64,000 nucleotides of DNA from Salvia splendens (Eukaryota; Streptophyta; Magnoliopsida; Lamiales; Lamiaceae). The notes below the pieces were generated by a model that was not told where the DNA came from, did not search any database, and worked only from the letters and a program-made list of their open reading frames with translations. The translations under genes were made by a program, and so were the position numbers. Of this stretch, positions 12,895 to 25,131 are shown in pieces; positions within the stretch are counted from its first letter, which is position 1, and each line of letters begins with the position of its first letter. The stretch is from assembly GCF_004379255.2 (NCBI RefSeq), contig NC_056046.1:6944001-7008000 (forward strand), written 5' to 3'.

Positions 12895-13069
12895 CTCTTC
12901 TTTTGTCTCGTTGCCTCAACGATCGAATCAAAGCTGATGAATTGATCAAGATATGTGTGTGTATATATATATATAGGGAGAGTTTGAGTTGCAGTTTTGG
13001 AGAGATGGAGAAGGAGATGTGTGTGTGGATAGAGATAGGTGGGGGTGAAGATTAATACACAAGGTGGGG

Positions 13070-13078
13070 TTTTATATA
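13070..13078 (-). promoter_or_regulatory. TATA box of the MYB gene
   Basis: Minus strand reads TATATAAAA, about 175 bases above the MYB start codon, implying a leader of roughly 145 bases. A (TA)n run nearer the ATG (about 12962-12976) is a less typical alternative. Confidence 0.6.
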
Positions 13079-13079
13079 G

Positions 13080-16000
13080 GGGACCTTTGAAAAAAAAAAA
13101 GAACTATAAAATGGTGGAGAAAAGAGGTGGCAAGGAATGTGATGTGAGAGAGGCTAAGCCGCAATCCTGTAATTAATTGTAATTTATTAAACATAGCACT
13201 TAAAAACAAAACTTTGGCTTTTTTTAACTATTATTTTATTCTAATTTTGAACTTTGACTTTCTAACTTGTGTGTGTGTGGAAAATATGGATTTTTTTCTC
13301 TTTCTTTTTTATTTTTCACCCTTCTTTTAATAAGCCTAAGTTAATGTAGTATTTTATGTCAAGTTGTCATCGAATTATTGACTCTGTCACTTCTCGCCTT
13401 GGTAGTTGCCAATTTCCACGATGAAGAATGTGCATAAGGCTATAAAATTAAATATTGATGCTAGCTGCGGAAAATTGATTATTTGACTTTAGGATTAATT
13501 AGGAAATTCAGAAGGATTTCCATTAGTGGGTGATATTTTCGTAAAAAATAAGTGCATCCAAAAACACAAAACCAAGTATTTATCGAGAATTGCCAAAATA
13601 CTCTACTATTGTGATCATAATTTTATATATCCTTATAAAAGGACCTTATTGTCGCAAACACAACTAGCTTATTGTCGCGAACACAACTATACATTAAGTG
13701 TTGTTCGTTAATATATTTCAAAAATAACTTTCGAAAATAACTAACGCTCTCTGTTTAAAACCAATAGATTTGTTTCACCAAACTATCCACACTCCACAGA
13801 ATTTGTTTGCGCGTGTGTGTGCATGTGTGTGTAAAAACAATAAGTAGAGAAGCTAATGGAAGGCGTTAATTTAATTTGTGTCGAATTATAATTAATTAGT
13901 GTACATTTTGGCTATATAATTAATTCAGTTAGCTACTGCTCCCATTCATACCCCACGCTATATTCAGTTGCACTCCTAGACTTCAAATTACTGCAGCACC
14001 ATTATATCATATTTTGAGACTAAAAAACAATATCATATTATACGGCATAATATCCTAAGCCGTACATGATGTCTCCAAAATTTAATATATCTCTCAGCCT
14101 TGTGTTCCTTCATATTCAATCTTGTTGTTGGCGTTCGTATTAATTGTCTTTCTCCTTTTTCTCTCTCTGTATTTATTAAAACTAATTGTTATTATTATTA
14201 TCGATCATAAAATATTTAAAAACATGTATATTCGATCTAGCAATTCCCATACACATTGACACAGTGTAGCTATGCTATAACATTCGATTAGATTATGCTC
14301 GTGCATTGGCCTTTTTGCTTTTTCCAAAGTAATAATATTTTATTAGGTTTTGGTGGTCGGTTTCCTAAAAAACTTAATTATATGCATATTAAGAAACTTT
14401 AATTATTGAGTTCACGCCACTCATTTAGTTACTTTAATTAATGTATATATTGAATTCTTGTAATTTCAGTTATAAATTTTTATATTATTTATCATCTATA
14501 TAAATTAATAAATTTATATAGCCAATAACCAATGAATGTGGAGGAAAATAAAGGGAACTGCGCGCGACATAAATATTAATACTACTATAGTGTGAAAAAA
14601 ATATTAATAGTGTGAAATATTTATGTCTAATGAATACTAGCTTATACATATATTTTAAAATATTTGTGTGTATGCATATTGTTTGGGGACCGATCTAATA
14701 TTGATATACTTCAACCCTGGCCATAATTTTCCAAATAAATAATAATTCTTATTAATTACTAATCTTTAAAGAACCAAAATAAAAGTATATGGGCAATATA
14801 TAGCAAAACAATATTGGCAACAATTGAGCCGGGGAAGGGGAAGCCAATACCAAGGTTCTTGTAATATCATGAATTATGGAAGTCATCCGATTGTAACATA
14901 TTAACCAAACGAATAAGAATTAGGATTTATCATGATGAAAAGTCAGAAAAATTAAAGATGCAATTGAATTTTCGATTGCATATGTTTTTTCTAAAAAACA
15001 TCTTACTGTACGGAGTATTATATGTAGTCGAATACATTGATTCTATGAGGCTTAACTCATTAAATTGGTGTTAATTAATAAACGGCAGCAACGGTTACAT
15101 CCCTTCTTAGTAGTACATAGTTGCCGATGCATTAGGGTGAACCACACTCCTTAATGAGTAGTTAAGATCACTACTATATTAAAATATGAAAAAGTTATAA
15201 AAAATGATAAAAAAAATTATATGAACCTGTAACAATTAGATATGATTAACAAATATCATTCGCACGGTTACACACTCGAAAATACAATTCGCTAACATTG
15301 GATTTACTTGATTATAAATACTGAATTAACATAATTAGAACATTGAATGTGTCTCATTATACACTGTTTGCGAAAATCAATTATTTCCATGACAATTGTC
15401 ATTTGCACTATTACTAATTCAAAACTATATTTCTTTATAACATTGAATTAACTTCATTATAGCTTCACTCCATGTACATGATCGATGTAGTAAAACATGG
15501 AATTAATTCAATCAAAAGTGAAATTGGCTAATACACATGATGATTATGTATATTCATTAAATAAAATAGTAACGTAAGAAAAAACTAAATATATTGACTA
15601 TTCCCCTCTCGAGATCTTTGCTAAATTAACAAGTGCATAATTGGACTATTAATTTATAATACTACTCCTTTATAAACTAGTCATCAACCATCACACCTTT
15701 GTCAGTTGCAGTTTGTCTTATTCTTATTTCTTCTCTTAAAGTAAGAATTTCATATTTATTAGTACATGGTAAATATAGAAAATCAGAAATCTAGAAGGAG
15801 ATTGCGTATCGAGCACCTGTTTGAGTGAATAAAATAGTATAACCTTTTATTATGCAGAGCTGCAAAATGCAAATGCATGCACTTGAGATTAAATAAATAC
15901 CATCGATCATTACAAAATTCAATTTATAGTACAAAGTGTTCTTTTTGTCTCCTATGTGGTTTTATGTGGTAGGGAACAATCTTTTGTTTTATCCTTTATC

Positions 16001-16779
16001 TTTTCTCTTCTTCTTTTTTGTTGTTTATTGTCGTTTTCTTGTCAATTACTACTATGATTTCACACAAGAAAGTTCTCATTTTGGTACTCACAGTTGGAAA
16101 AAAAAAGTAGTACTACTTCACATCTTCCATTACTATATATGTAATGTAAATACACTTCCTCGTTATTCGAATTCTCGATCATAATATTAGCTTTTATGTT
16201 ACATTTCATGTTTTAATAATTGATTCACCAATGTAAATAGCCCCTACTTCAAGAATGAATTAGATTTCTAAAATAATTATAATTGCAAAAATTTACTAAA
16301 ATACTAAAAAACAGACATGAAATTATAGTATAAATTTAATTTTGGCTATAATCATAGCAAAAACTCAATCGAGTTAATATGTGGCTGATAGTACGAGACA
16401 AAATAAATGAAAATTACAATAAAACAAATCTAAATCTAAAGAAGACATATCTCACAATTTGACAACGTAGTTAACCAAGTGTCGAAATCTTTCCTTAATC
16501 ATACATCAAATAATACGCTTTACATGGATGTTTATAGCCACAAATTTTAGAATTATAGAAGTGAATTTGAAGCTACTAAACCATTCTTGTTATGGTTAAG
16601 AACCAAACTGGTTGATTAATTCACTCAAAATGGGACTCACTCAAAAATGAAATTATTTGCAACTTAAATTCATCTTAGTGGAGCTGCGTGTCAGCCTCTG
16701 CATATAACATTATAAATTAATTCCTTTAAATATGTAGGAGTACATTTTACGGATCAATTCTTTTTTTGGTAAAGGATTT
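13080..16779. other. AT-rich intergenic DNA upstream of the MYB gene
   Basis: No family-like ORF on either strand. It may hold MYB upstream regulatory DNA. Short GT and TA simple repeats occur. No element ends recognised before 16780. Confidence 0.5.
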
Positions 16780-16832
16780 TAATGGAATTCCATTTTAATG
16801 AAGAGCATTAGTCGTATTCCGCTTCAGGGAGT

Positions 16833-17071
16833 GACGCATAACTCTTATGCGTCACTAACAAAAAGACGCATAATCCTTATGCGTCGCTATTAAACGACGC
16901 ATAATCATTGTGCGTCGTTAGTTAATGACGCATAACCATTGTGCGTCGTTTATTAGAGACGCATAACACTTATGCGTCGTTTATTAGAGACGCATAATAC
17001 TTATGCGTCGTTTAATAGCGACGCATAACTCTTATGCGTCTTTAGTTAGCGACGCATAATACTTATGCGTC
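16833..17071. repeat. Left array of eight 21-bp palindromes
   Basis: Eight copies of a 21-bp unit with 9-base arms GACGCATAA and TTATGCGTC around a 3-base loop, at 16833, 16865, 16896, 16927, 16958, 16989, 17020 and 17051. Spacing is almost exactly 31 bases (32, then six steps of 31). Six copies have perfect arms; the third and fourth have one mismatch (TTGTGCGTC). Spacers are short, mostly TTAGTTA/TTATTAG-like. Confidence 0.97.
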
Positions 17072-17676
17072 GTTAGTTGAGTTTTAAAACGGGCAGAAGG
17101 CAGAATCAGGCAGAAACGCGACGAAAGAGGCGAAGCAGGCGAGGCAGGCGATTTCCGACGAATCCGAGCAAAATCCGGCGAATTACCACCATTTTGCAAC
17201 CATTTTCCGGTAATTGTTCTTCAATTTGGCTAAATACATCATTTAATGTTTAATTTGGGCAGGTTTTCCGTTATTTAGTAAAAGTAGGGTTTTTGATTAA
17301 ATTGATGGATTTTTGGTATTTTTGTGTTGTTTTGTTGCATATAAGTAGCGATTATGATGAAATTATGGGTTATGATGAAATTGATGGAATTTTTGGACGA
17401 CTTTCCGTAATTTGTGTATTTCATATGGATTTAATTTAGCAAAATTAGCGTTTATGATGAAATTGTTGGATTTGTTGGTCGATTTTCCGTAATTTGGGTA
17501 TTTCATATGCATATAATTGAATGGGTAGTAGCAATTGATTAAGTTTTTGTAATTGTGCCCCTTTTGGTGGGCGATTTTATGCATATATTGTGCCCCTAAG
17601 TTGCAATTTAGTTAGCTTGTTGATTGTTGAGTTGTTATGAAAAAAATTTGAAGCATGGGTGAATGTTTTGAAGTAG

Positions 17677-19784
17677 ATGGCATCTGCAAGTTCCGAACAA
17701 CAGTTATGCTATGGACCTGAGGATCCATCACTACTGTTTCATCAGAGCGAACACATTTCAAGCTCGTTGTTGGCGAATGGCACAACAAATGTGTTGAGAA
17801 GTCGTAGGACGGAGAGTAAGGTGTGGGCATTGCCTATACATGAAAATGTGATGTATTGGCTAGGTGTATGGGGGTTCAGAGGCGTGGTTGAATGTGGAAG
17901 ACCGATGAGGATGGACAATGAGCTAATAACTGCCTTGATCGAGCGCTGGAGGCCTGAGACACACTGTTTCCACCTTCCAGTTGGGGAAGTTACTGTTACC
18001 TTACAGGATGTGCAAAGCCTGTGGGGTTTGAGAGCAGACGGTCGTGCTTTCACTGGCCGTGACTACCCTGTTGGATTTGAAGATTGGTCCAGCAAGTGTA
18101 GAGATTTGTTGGGATGGATACCTGACTCAGAAACCGAAACGAAGCACGGTGGTTTGTTGATGACGTCTCTGATCCACCAAGCGACGATGCCGTTGGGTGA
18201 TGGGCTGCCTGTGTATGCATACATTCAAAGAGCACGCATACATGCTCTGATCCTGTTAGGGGGGCTTATTTTACCGGACACCACAGGGTGCAAGGTCCCC
18301 TTTATGTGGTTAAATGCCTTAGACGATCCGGAAGATGTGGCTAATATCAGTTGGGGTAGTGCTGCGTTAGCATACCTGTATCATTATTTGTGCGAGGCTT
18401 CTGTAGGCAGACAGAGAAGAGATGTCGGTGGACCTATGGTTCTCTTGCAGCTGTGGGCCTGGGAAAGAATGCCTACATTGAGGCCAGCCTTCTTGATATC
18501 GCCTATGCACACGCCGTATACCCCGTGCGGAGCCAAGTAATGTTTTTGTTTAAATTAACTCACATAATTATGTGTTTTGTTGATAACTTTTGACATTAAT
18601 ATTATGTATAGGTGGCACGGAGTTACTGAAATTGGAAATGCGCCCCGACATTCAGTAGCTCATTATCGTGATCAGTTATCACTGATCCGTCCTGGCCAGG
18701 TGAAATTTATTTGTGTTGTCTTAATTAATGAATTTACTTACTATAGTATGAAATTAATTGTGTTTTTTATTTTATTTGTTTGTAGTTTCTGTGGACACCC
18801 TATGCAGACTGTATCCTCCCTGAGTACTGCATTGATTCGACTGCATCCTACTTGTGCGATACTTATTTGGTGTGCTGGTCATTTGTCGAGGCACACGAGG
18901 CTGGACGCGTTTGTCGACAATTTAACCGCTACCAGCGTATTCCTCAGTACTGTGATAGGATGCTACATAGCTCCGGCCATTTGAGTAAAAGTCATCGCCG
19001 TGGGAGGAAGGGCGCTGATTGGGCTAAGGTACATAAGTTCTTCATTGATGAATGGGACTTGCGCCACGACAGGTTCCAAGCAACTTTTGACCACGCAACG
19101 GCGACACTAGGTGGTCGCATTAATCCGGGTTATATGGCGTGGTACAATAGGATCACCGTGTCGTACCTAGTTCAACCTGGGACACAGTCAACTGACGGGA
19201 TGAACGAGGCAGCCTCTTCTAATTTATTGGCGGTATGTGATGTTTTTGTATATAAAAACGTCTTTAGTTTAGTTTAAAGTTTGTATTGCTCCAAGTGGTA
19301 TGATGTCATTTGTATTTTTGTTATCTAGGTTGAGACCCTTCAGGGGATATGGCATTTGACCTCTGAGCATGACACAGACCCTCGGTTCATTCAGATTCGA
19401 GACATGGCTGCTTCGGCACTTCGTGCGATGAACCATGCTGATGCGATGGAGTATCCATCTTCTCAACGGCAAAATGTGGTCGTGCCGCCACGCCCACCAA
19501 CTTCTCTTCGTCATGGACTGCCGGGTGTCCGGACGGGTGGGCACGGGATTACACGACAGCATAGGTTGGCGCAGCAGCAGCAACCGCAACCTGAGTATGC
19601 GGTACCAGAGCCCTTGAGTCCGGAGTACGATCCCCCAGGATGGTCTCAGTTGAGTGGTGCAAGCATTGAGCCCTCGCAATGGGGAGCACGCGCGTCATGT
19701 GATTCATTCTTTGGAGGTGTGTCTGATTGGGATGCATCTCAACAAGGACGTGACACGTACTTTCAGAATGCCCAGAAAACATAG
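17677..19784 (+). CDS. Plant mobile domain (PMD) protein, MAIN/MAIL1-like, carried in a MULE
   Basis: Four exons, 17677-18536, 18612-18699, 18786-19232 and 19329-19784, all with GT-AG introns and phases that join into one uninterrupted frame of 616 codons before TAG. The PMD (aminotransferase-like plant mobile domain) begins near residue 45. The hallmark blocks are HCFHLPVGEVTVTLQDVQSL followed by WGLRADGRAFTG, later GGPMVLLQLWAWERMP, YRDQLSLIRPGQ and, from exon 3, FLWTPYADC and the RFQATFDHATATLG region. The C-terminus is Pro/Gln-rich. Arabidopsis MAIN and MAIL1 are nuclear PMD proteins needed for silencing of transposons and for meristem maintenance; PMDs also occur inside transposons. The gene is complete in reading frame, unlike most transposon cargo in this window. 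Its last ~20 bases overlap, antisense, the end of the MuDR ORF. Function within the element is unknown. Confidence 0.85.
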
Positions 19785-21292
19785 TTGAACACCATTGTAC
19801 GCCTCTGACTCAACAGATCGTTATGCTTCCACTCAACAATTGTGCCCATATTCTGTGACTGGAGTTCAAACATGTAGCTTGGCAACTGCCTAAACGACTC
19901 CTCCCATCCACCGTATACAAACTCTATAGCCTTTCTCTTTGCATACCACGCCTTCTTATAACTGATTAACACACCAAATCTGTCTTGAATATCAGCTATT
20001 ATTGAGAAGACCTTGAAATCGGCACATTGTCGCATATGATGTCGAATCAACAGAGCTATCATTGGGGCTGAAAAGTTAGCATGATCTCTATTAGCACGAT
20101 GGCCTATACAGGTATGTCGATTCTTCCACTTCCTAACTTCCCACATATCGTCATGCGACCTTTGTGTAACTGAAACCTCCCACTTACATTCCCTCGCCTT
20201 TTCAGCATCGGTGGTGCTGATGATGCCTGCCCCTGTGACTGTCGTTCCTGCTGGAAATTTGCATACAGCATGCCACCTTCTTAATTTGCTCTCGACAACC
20301 TTAAACTGTTTTTCATTCCATAAACTCCACATAGTTATAGCAGTTTTCACGTGTAGCTTGGAATCAAATTTTGTTCCCAACACAATCCGATGCGGCTCAT
20401 TCTCATTCCAATACAAAAGGCTGTGTTCATTACCTCCCACATCATCCGATACTCCAGAAGGACGACTTGGTAATTCACGAAAGAATCTAAACCCATTAGG
20501 ATTGTATTCCGGAAGTGGTTGTTCACCTTGCATAACAGGTTTACATGGTACTATCTCATCATCAGAACTAGCACCGACATCATCAGCACCATCACCATCA
20601 CTGAGATCGGGGTCTGGCTCTGTCTCGGATAGTGGCCTTGGCTCATCAAGATCATCTGCATCATCTACCTCATCATTCAATCCAACACCAACATCAGCAA
20701 CATCTACAACATCTACAACATCTACAACATCTCTCTGCTCATTCATTTGGTCCACCCTCGCAGATGATCCAATACCACACTCAAAACTCATTTGTTCAAA
20801 CCTCGCAGATGCTCCAATACCATAATCAACAACTGGTGGGATTTCTTCACTCCTCACAGGTGAATACTCAACAAATAATTCAATACACCCACTTGAATTT
20901 TGAGCATTGTTGAACATAAACATTACACTATCATCATTGCGAATCACAGAACATGTATAACTCATACCGGAACCATAGACTATACATTGTCTCCATAATA
21001 ATTCAATTGTGTGTTGGTTCATATCTATTCCCATCGCATCACAAATCATTGCTACCAACTCATAATAGGAAACACATGAATTTAATATAATGGAGCTCCT
21101 CGCACGAGGTGGGTCATAACCAATACCCATATGTGGTAGTTGAACTACTCTACCACCCCAATACAAACTCACAAATACTTGCATGATTTCTGCATCAAAA
21201 ACATATAAACCAACGACAATTATGGACATTTTCCTACAAGCCCTAATTTGTATAAATTGGGTAAAACTAACAAATGAAAGCACAATAAACAT
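19763..21292 (-). CDS. MuDR-type transposase, N-terminal half only
   Basis: A single open frame of 509 codons. The true start may be the second Met at about 21229 (MSIIVVGLYVF). Residues ~45-135 look like the PB1-like N-terminal domain of plant MULE proteins (SLYWGGRVV... to ...VMFMFNN). Then comes a low-complexity acidic linker rich in VVDVVDV and DD, and from about residue 300 the MuDR DNA-binding domain (FDSKLHVKTAITMWSLWNEK, with CKWEVSV and the HTC knuckle-like motif). The frame ends at FNYVFWAF then TGA. In complete MULE transposases this phrase directly precedes the DDE domain that starts with the VDGTH-like motif, so the catalytic core and SWIM zinc finger are missing. No stops interrupt what remains, so a DNA-binding, non-catalytic protein could be made. 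Confidence 0.85.
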   Translation of the reverse strand: MFIVLSFVSFTQFIQIRACRKMSIIVVGLYVFDAEIMQVFVSLYWGGRVVQLPHMGIGYDPPRARSSIILNSCVSYYELVAMICDAMGIDMNQHTIELLWRQCIVYGSGMSYTCSVIRNDDSVMFMFNNAQNSSGCIELFVEYSPVRSEEIPPVVDYGIGASARFEQMSFECGIGSSARVDQMNEQRDVVDVVDVVDVADVGVGLNDEVDDADDLDEPRPLSETEPDPDLSDGDGADDVGASSDDEIVPCKPVMQGEQPLPEYNPNGFRFFRELPSRPSGVSDDVGGNEHSLLYWNENEPHRIVLGTKFDSKLHVKTAITMWSLWNEKQFKVVESKLRRWHAVCKFPAGTTVTGAGIISTTDAEKARECKWEVSVTQRSHDDMWEVRKWKNRHTCIGHRANRDHANFSAPMIALLIRHHMRQCADFKVFSIIADIQDRFGVLISYKKAWYAKRKAIEFVYGGWEESFRQLPSYMFELQSQNMGTIVEWKHNDLLSQRRTMVFNYVFWAF

Positions 21293-21462
21293 GAATAATG
21301 ATGAATGTAGCTAAATTGATGAACAAATTACCGGATCTTATGGAGAAATCGCCGGAAATTGCCAGAAAACGCCGGAAATCGCCGAGATAGAGGAATTGAA
21401 AGTGTATGAAGGTGCGTTCTGTGATCTGCGTGTGACTGGAGGCAGATAAAAGCCGCCTTAAC

Positions 21463-21605
21463 GACGCATAACCAATGTGCGTCGTTCATGAGCGACGCAC
21501 AACCCTTATGCGTCGTTAAGCGACGCATAATCCTTATGCGTCATTACTTAACGACGCATAATGGTTATGCGTTTCATTAAGAACGACGCACAATCATTAT
21601 GCGTC
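21463..21605. repeat. Right array of five 21-bp palindromes
   Basis: Five copies of the same GACGCATAA/TTATGCGTC unit at 21463, 21494, 21522, 21553 and 21585, spaced 28-32 bases. Four are imperfect by one or two bases (GACGCACAA or ATGTGCGTC arms, last base T in the fourth). The right array is shorter than the left one. Confidence 0.96.
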
Positions 21606-21658
21606 ACTCCCTCAATTAGAATGAATCTATTCTCCTTCATTAAATTGGAATTCCATTA

Positions 21659-24600
21659 CTCTCTTAGCACAAAAGAAGAAAGACCTCTACATTTTACTTG
21701 TGGGAGTGTGTCTTGATATTATGTATTACTTCTCGAGTTACCCACAACTTTATTCTAATATTATTCCTTACAATCATTTAAAGTAGTTCCCTGATTCCAT
21801 CTTATACATATATCCTTATTGGGTGATGACGTCTTCATCCATATTCTTGAAAATAATTATTGTTTACAGTGTCCTAATTAATTCACAGTGGCATATTTAA
21901 TTCGACATATATATGCTCCAACTTAAGCTAGCATCCATCTTTTAAACTTCAATAGATAATTTAACATTAGTGTGTTTAGTGATATGGATAATCTCATAAT
22001 TATATTCAATGATGTTTCTAGATAGATTCCAATTGAAAACGAAATCCTACTCCAAGAAGCAGAATGAAGGGTGAAGATACAACTTCTATAAAATTCCTAA
22101 AGTATTTACTTCTATTTATTTTTTAGGATTAATTTAATGTGCTATATATACAACCTTAGTGGAACGATAGATATGATAAAAATCTAGTACAAAACTTTGC
22201 AACGATGTCACCGCATCGTCGACCAAAGTTATGGTGAATTTTTTTTTTCTCGGATAGAGATCTAAAGGGCTAAATAGAGCCCGTGGCAGAGTGAGACATT
22301 TCACGCAAGGAGCCCAAAACAACATAGCACATTTTTCTTAGCTAAATTAAAATTATTTGTTATAAAAACACAAATTTAACTTAACTTACTAATTTTTACG
22401 AATCTCTAAAATTTTTAAGTTTTAAACAAAGAGGAACACCAAAGGAAGAAAAATGATTAACCATGAGATTTAAGTTTCGACCTAACACAAATTTCTGAAT
22501 CACAAATTTAGCTAAAACAGTACTTAATAAAATACTCTTAAAAGTTTCAAAATTATTGGCAGTTATGCATCCATGAGATCCATCCCATAACGTTTCCATT
22601 TTTAAATAAATTATAGTAGTATTGATTCAATACTTATAGAGTGTATTCAAGAGCAGCATCTATAAAATAAGTTCCTGCAAAATAAAATAATAGTAGTAAT
22701 ATTTTAGAATTTTGATTGTACTTTGCAAATAAACAGAAAAATTGTTGTAATATTTGTATTCAAAATAGACGAAATTGCAAAGGTTTAACAGTTTAAAAGT
22801 ACCAACAAAAGGATAACCGATGATTCTAGCTTATTTATGGGAATAAGTTTTTTTTGGAAATTTAATTAGAAGATTAATACTATGTGTAAAATATCGCGAA
22901 GGGAGCTACGAAAATATGGATGTATTAATCTTTAATTTAACCAATTAGAAAAAGAAGAAAAAACTACGGGACACAATATCTGTATTTTTATACATTGAAT
23001 TAAAAATAATCGATTATATAAGTAGAGGTTATTATCTAAAACTCCTCCTTCCACCACGACCGTAATCGCGCATTCACACACTTCTTGTTATTAGAGTCAA
23101 ACAAATCTTGTCATAATTAATGTATATAGTGACAATTCATATTCGTCTCTACTGTCTGTTAACATTTCCGAATTAAGTAATTACTCATCTTAATCAAGGA
23201 TTCTGCAATCATTAAAAAAAAGCGTTAAGGAAATACTATTGATCATGCAGAAGAAAACAAATCGAAATGAATCTATATACTAATTGTTTCAATCCCTAGC
23301 CTATTAATAACATCTTTTTAAGAATTTTAATAACCTAAGATAATATGAGAGTGCTCACAAAAAAAATTCAAGGCATATTTTCGGAAAATCAAATTCAAAT
23401 TACAGTGGGTCACATCGTATTAGTTGAAGATTGAAATTTGTTTGAATCATCAGAGAGACCTGTCAATTTCCTTAATAGCATAAAATCATAACTAGGACAT
23501 GTTAATTATAGTAAATATTCTTTTACATCATATTCTCGTATGAAACGTCTTTGACCCAAACATGGGCTGTCACATTACTAAATCTTAGTACTATATTTAT
23601 AATTTGACCCATAGCAAAAAGCAAGATTATTTCGATTAATAATATTAGGTCTATGTATATAGGATTAGTAGTGGCATGAAATGGGTGTACATCTCCATCT
23701 TGTCCAAGTAAATATTTGAATTTCCATGTAAAAGAAAGTGGGGATATATGTGAGTATAGAATACTATTAGTACTACAATTTATTTCTACCCATTACATGA
23801 ACCTGTTTGAATTAGTATTGTAGTATCTCTTTGTGTATACTTGCCAAACTAATTATTTATTTGGAAATTTGGAAAAGTCGGAAATTGAGGAACTTTAATT
23901 AATTTATTGAGTACTATAAAATTTACATAACTAGGCTCTTCTTTCTATGAAGCTTATAGCTGCTCACGTGCACATGAGTTATCTTTAATGAATAATTAAG
24001 CAATTTTGTGTGTGATATTGCTATAATATAATGTGAAAGATCGAAGAAAAGTGGAAAATGATGAATAAAACAGCATCATTGTCTCAACTCTATGTGCGCA
24101 CGCTTCCTAATAATTAATATACTACATAAAAATATCTTAATTTGCCGCTGATATACGTTCGTGTTCATATTCTCCTATTATTTATGTTAAAACACTTATA
24201 TTAGTATAATTTATCAACTATTTTACTAATTTAAATTACACCATTTCGATGTGTTTAAACCCATGGGTAGCATATATATACGATCAAGATAGATGCATGC
24301 ATGCATGCATGTATATATCGACGAAGATATGTATGCTTATCTTAAACCGTACTAGTATATAATATGTGGGTGTTTGCAATTTAATTTATTTTATAAAGAA
24401 TATGGGATGTCCACGTGGAATTTGGTTTGGTTGTCCAATTCCTCACAAATTCCACAATCAAATTTGAGTATGTCGGATTGCTGAATATCAATTCATCACA
24501 AAAATAACTGAAGAATCATTATTGATCATCTTTAAAAAAAGACACGGCACGTGTTCGGGCTTTGGCTTGAGTGGCCCTTTTGGGCTAGTATACAACTAAA

Positions 24601-24820
24601 TATGTCGCTTTTATGAGAAGCTACTATAAAGCTCCTTAATTATTATTAGTTTGAATTCTGCATTTTTTTCTAATACTGTAACTAAAACATAAATTTGAGT
24701 AATGCATGCATGATATTTACATCATTCAAATGAAATGAAGAAATGTACACTTTACATGTGGAGTTAATTTGATAACATACACAACTTATACAAGTGCATA
24801 GGAGTATTATAGTATTAAAC
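21659..24820. other. AT-rich intergenic DNA
   Basis: No ORF with family resemblance, no clear element ends. Several poly-A/T runs and a short TGCA repeat (about 24295-24310). Confidence 0.5.
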
Positions 24821-25131
24821 TATATATATATATATATATATATATAGGGAGATGATCAAAATAAGTATGTGTTTAAATCCAGAAATGCAGACCAAATCTT
24901 GGCCCTAGGATTAGATGATCTAATGGTCAATAATTAACCAAAAACACGGAAGGTCATAATTAAGCAATTTTAGGTCATATTATAATATTTGGGTTTAATG
25001 TCATGCTAAGATCGTTTTAGGTCATGCTTTGTTAGCATGACCTAAAAATTACCTAATTATGACCTAAAAGTGACCTAATTATGATATTGTTCTGCGTTTC
25101 TGTATTTAAATCTAGTTTTGCATAGATCAAA

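Larger units (their letters stand above)
16780..21658. mobile_element. Mutator-like element (MULE) carrying a PMD gene and a truncated MuDR gene
   Basis: Imperfect terminal inverted repeats: left TAATGGAATTCCATTTTAAT from 16780 and the complement of the right end TAATGGAATTCCAATTTAAT to 21658, then a looser ~30-bp stretch, then GGGAGTGACGCATAA at both ends. Inside each end lies an array of short palindromes (16833-17071 and 21463-21605). The body contains a PMD gene on plus (17677-19784) and a MuDR-type transposase on minus (19763-21292), tail to tail. MuDR homology is the reason for calling it a MULE. I could not find a matching 9-bp target duplication at any plausible boundary. If the ends are instead the GGGAGTGACGC motifs, a TCA trinucleotide flanks both, but that may be chance. 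Length about 4.9 kb. Confidence 0.75.

Noticed and set aside
16833..17071. Evenly spaced palindromic repeats resembling a CRISPR array
   Set aside because: Spacers are about 10 bases and similar to each other, the DNA is a plant nuclear element, and the same unit occurs inverted at the other end of a MULE.
20211..20825. 204-codon plus-strand ORF
   Set aside because: Shadow of the acidic linker and DNA-binding part of the MuDR gene on minus.
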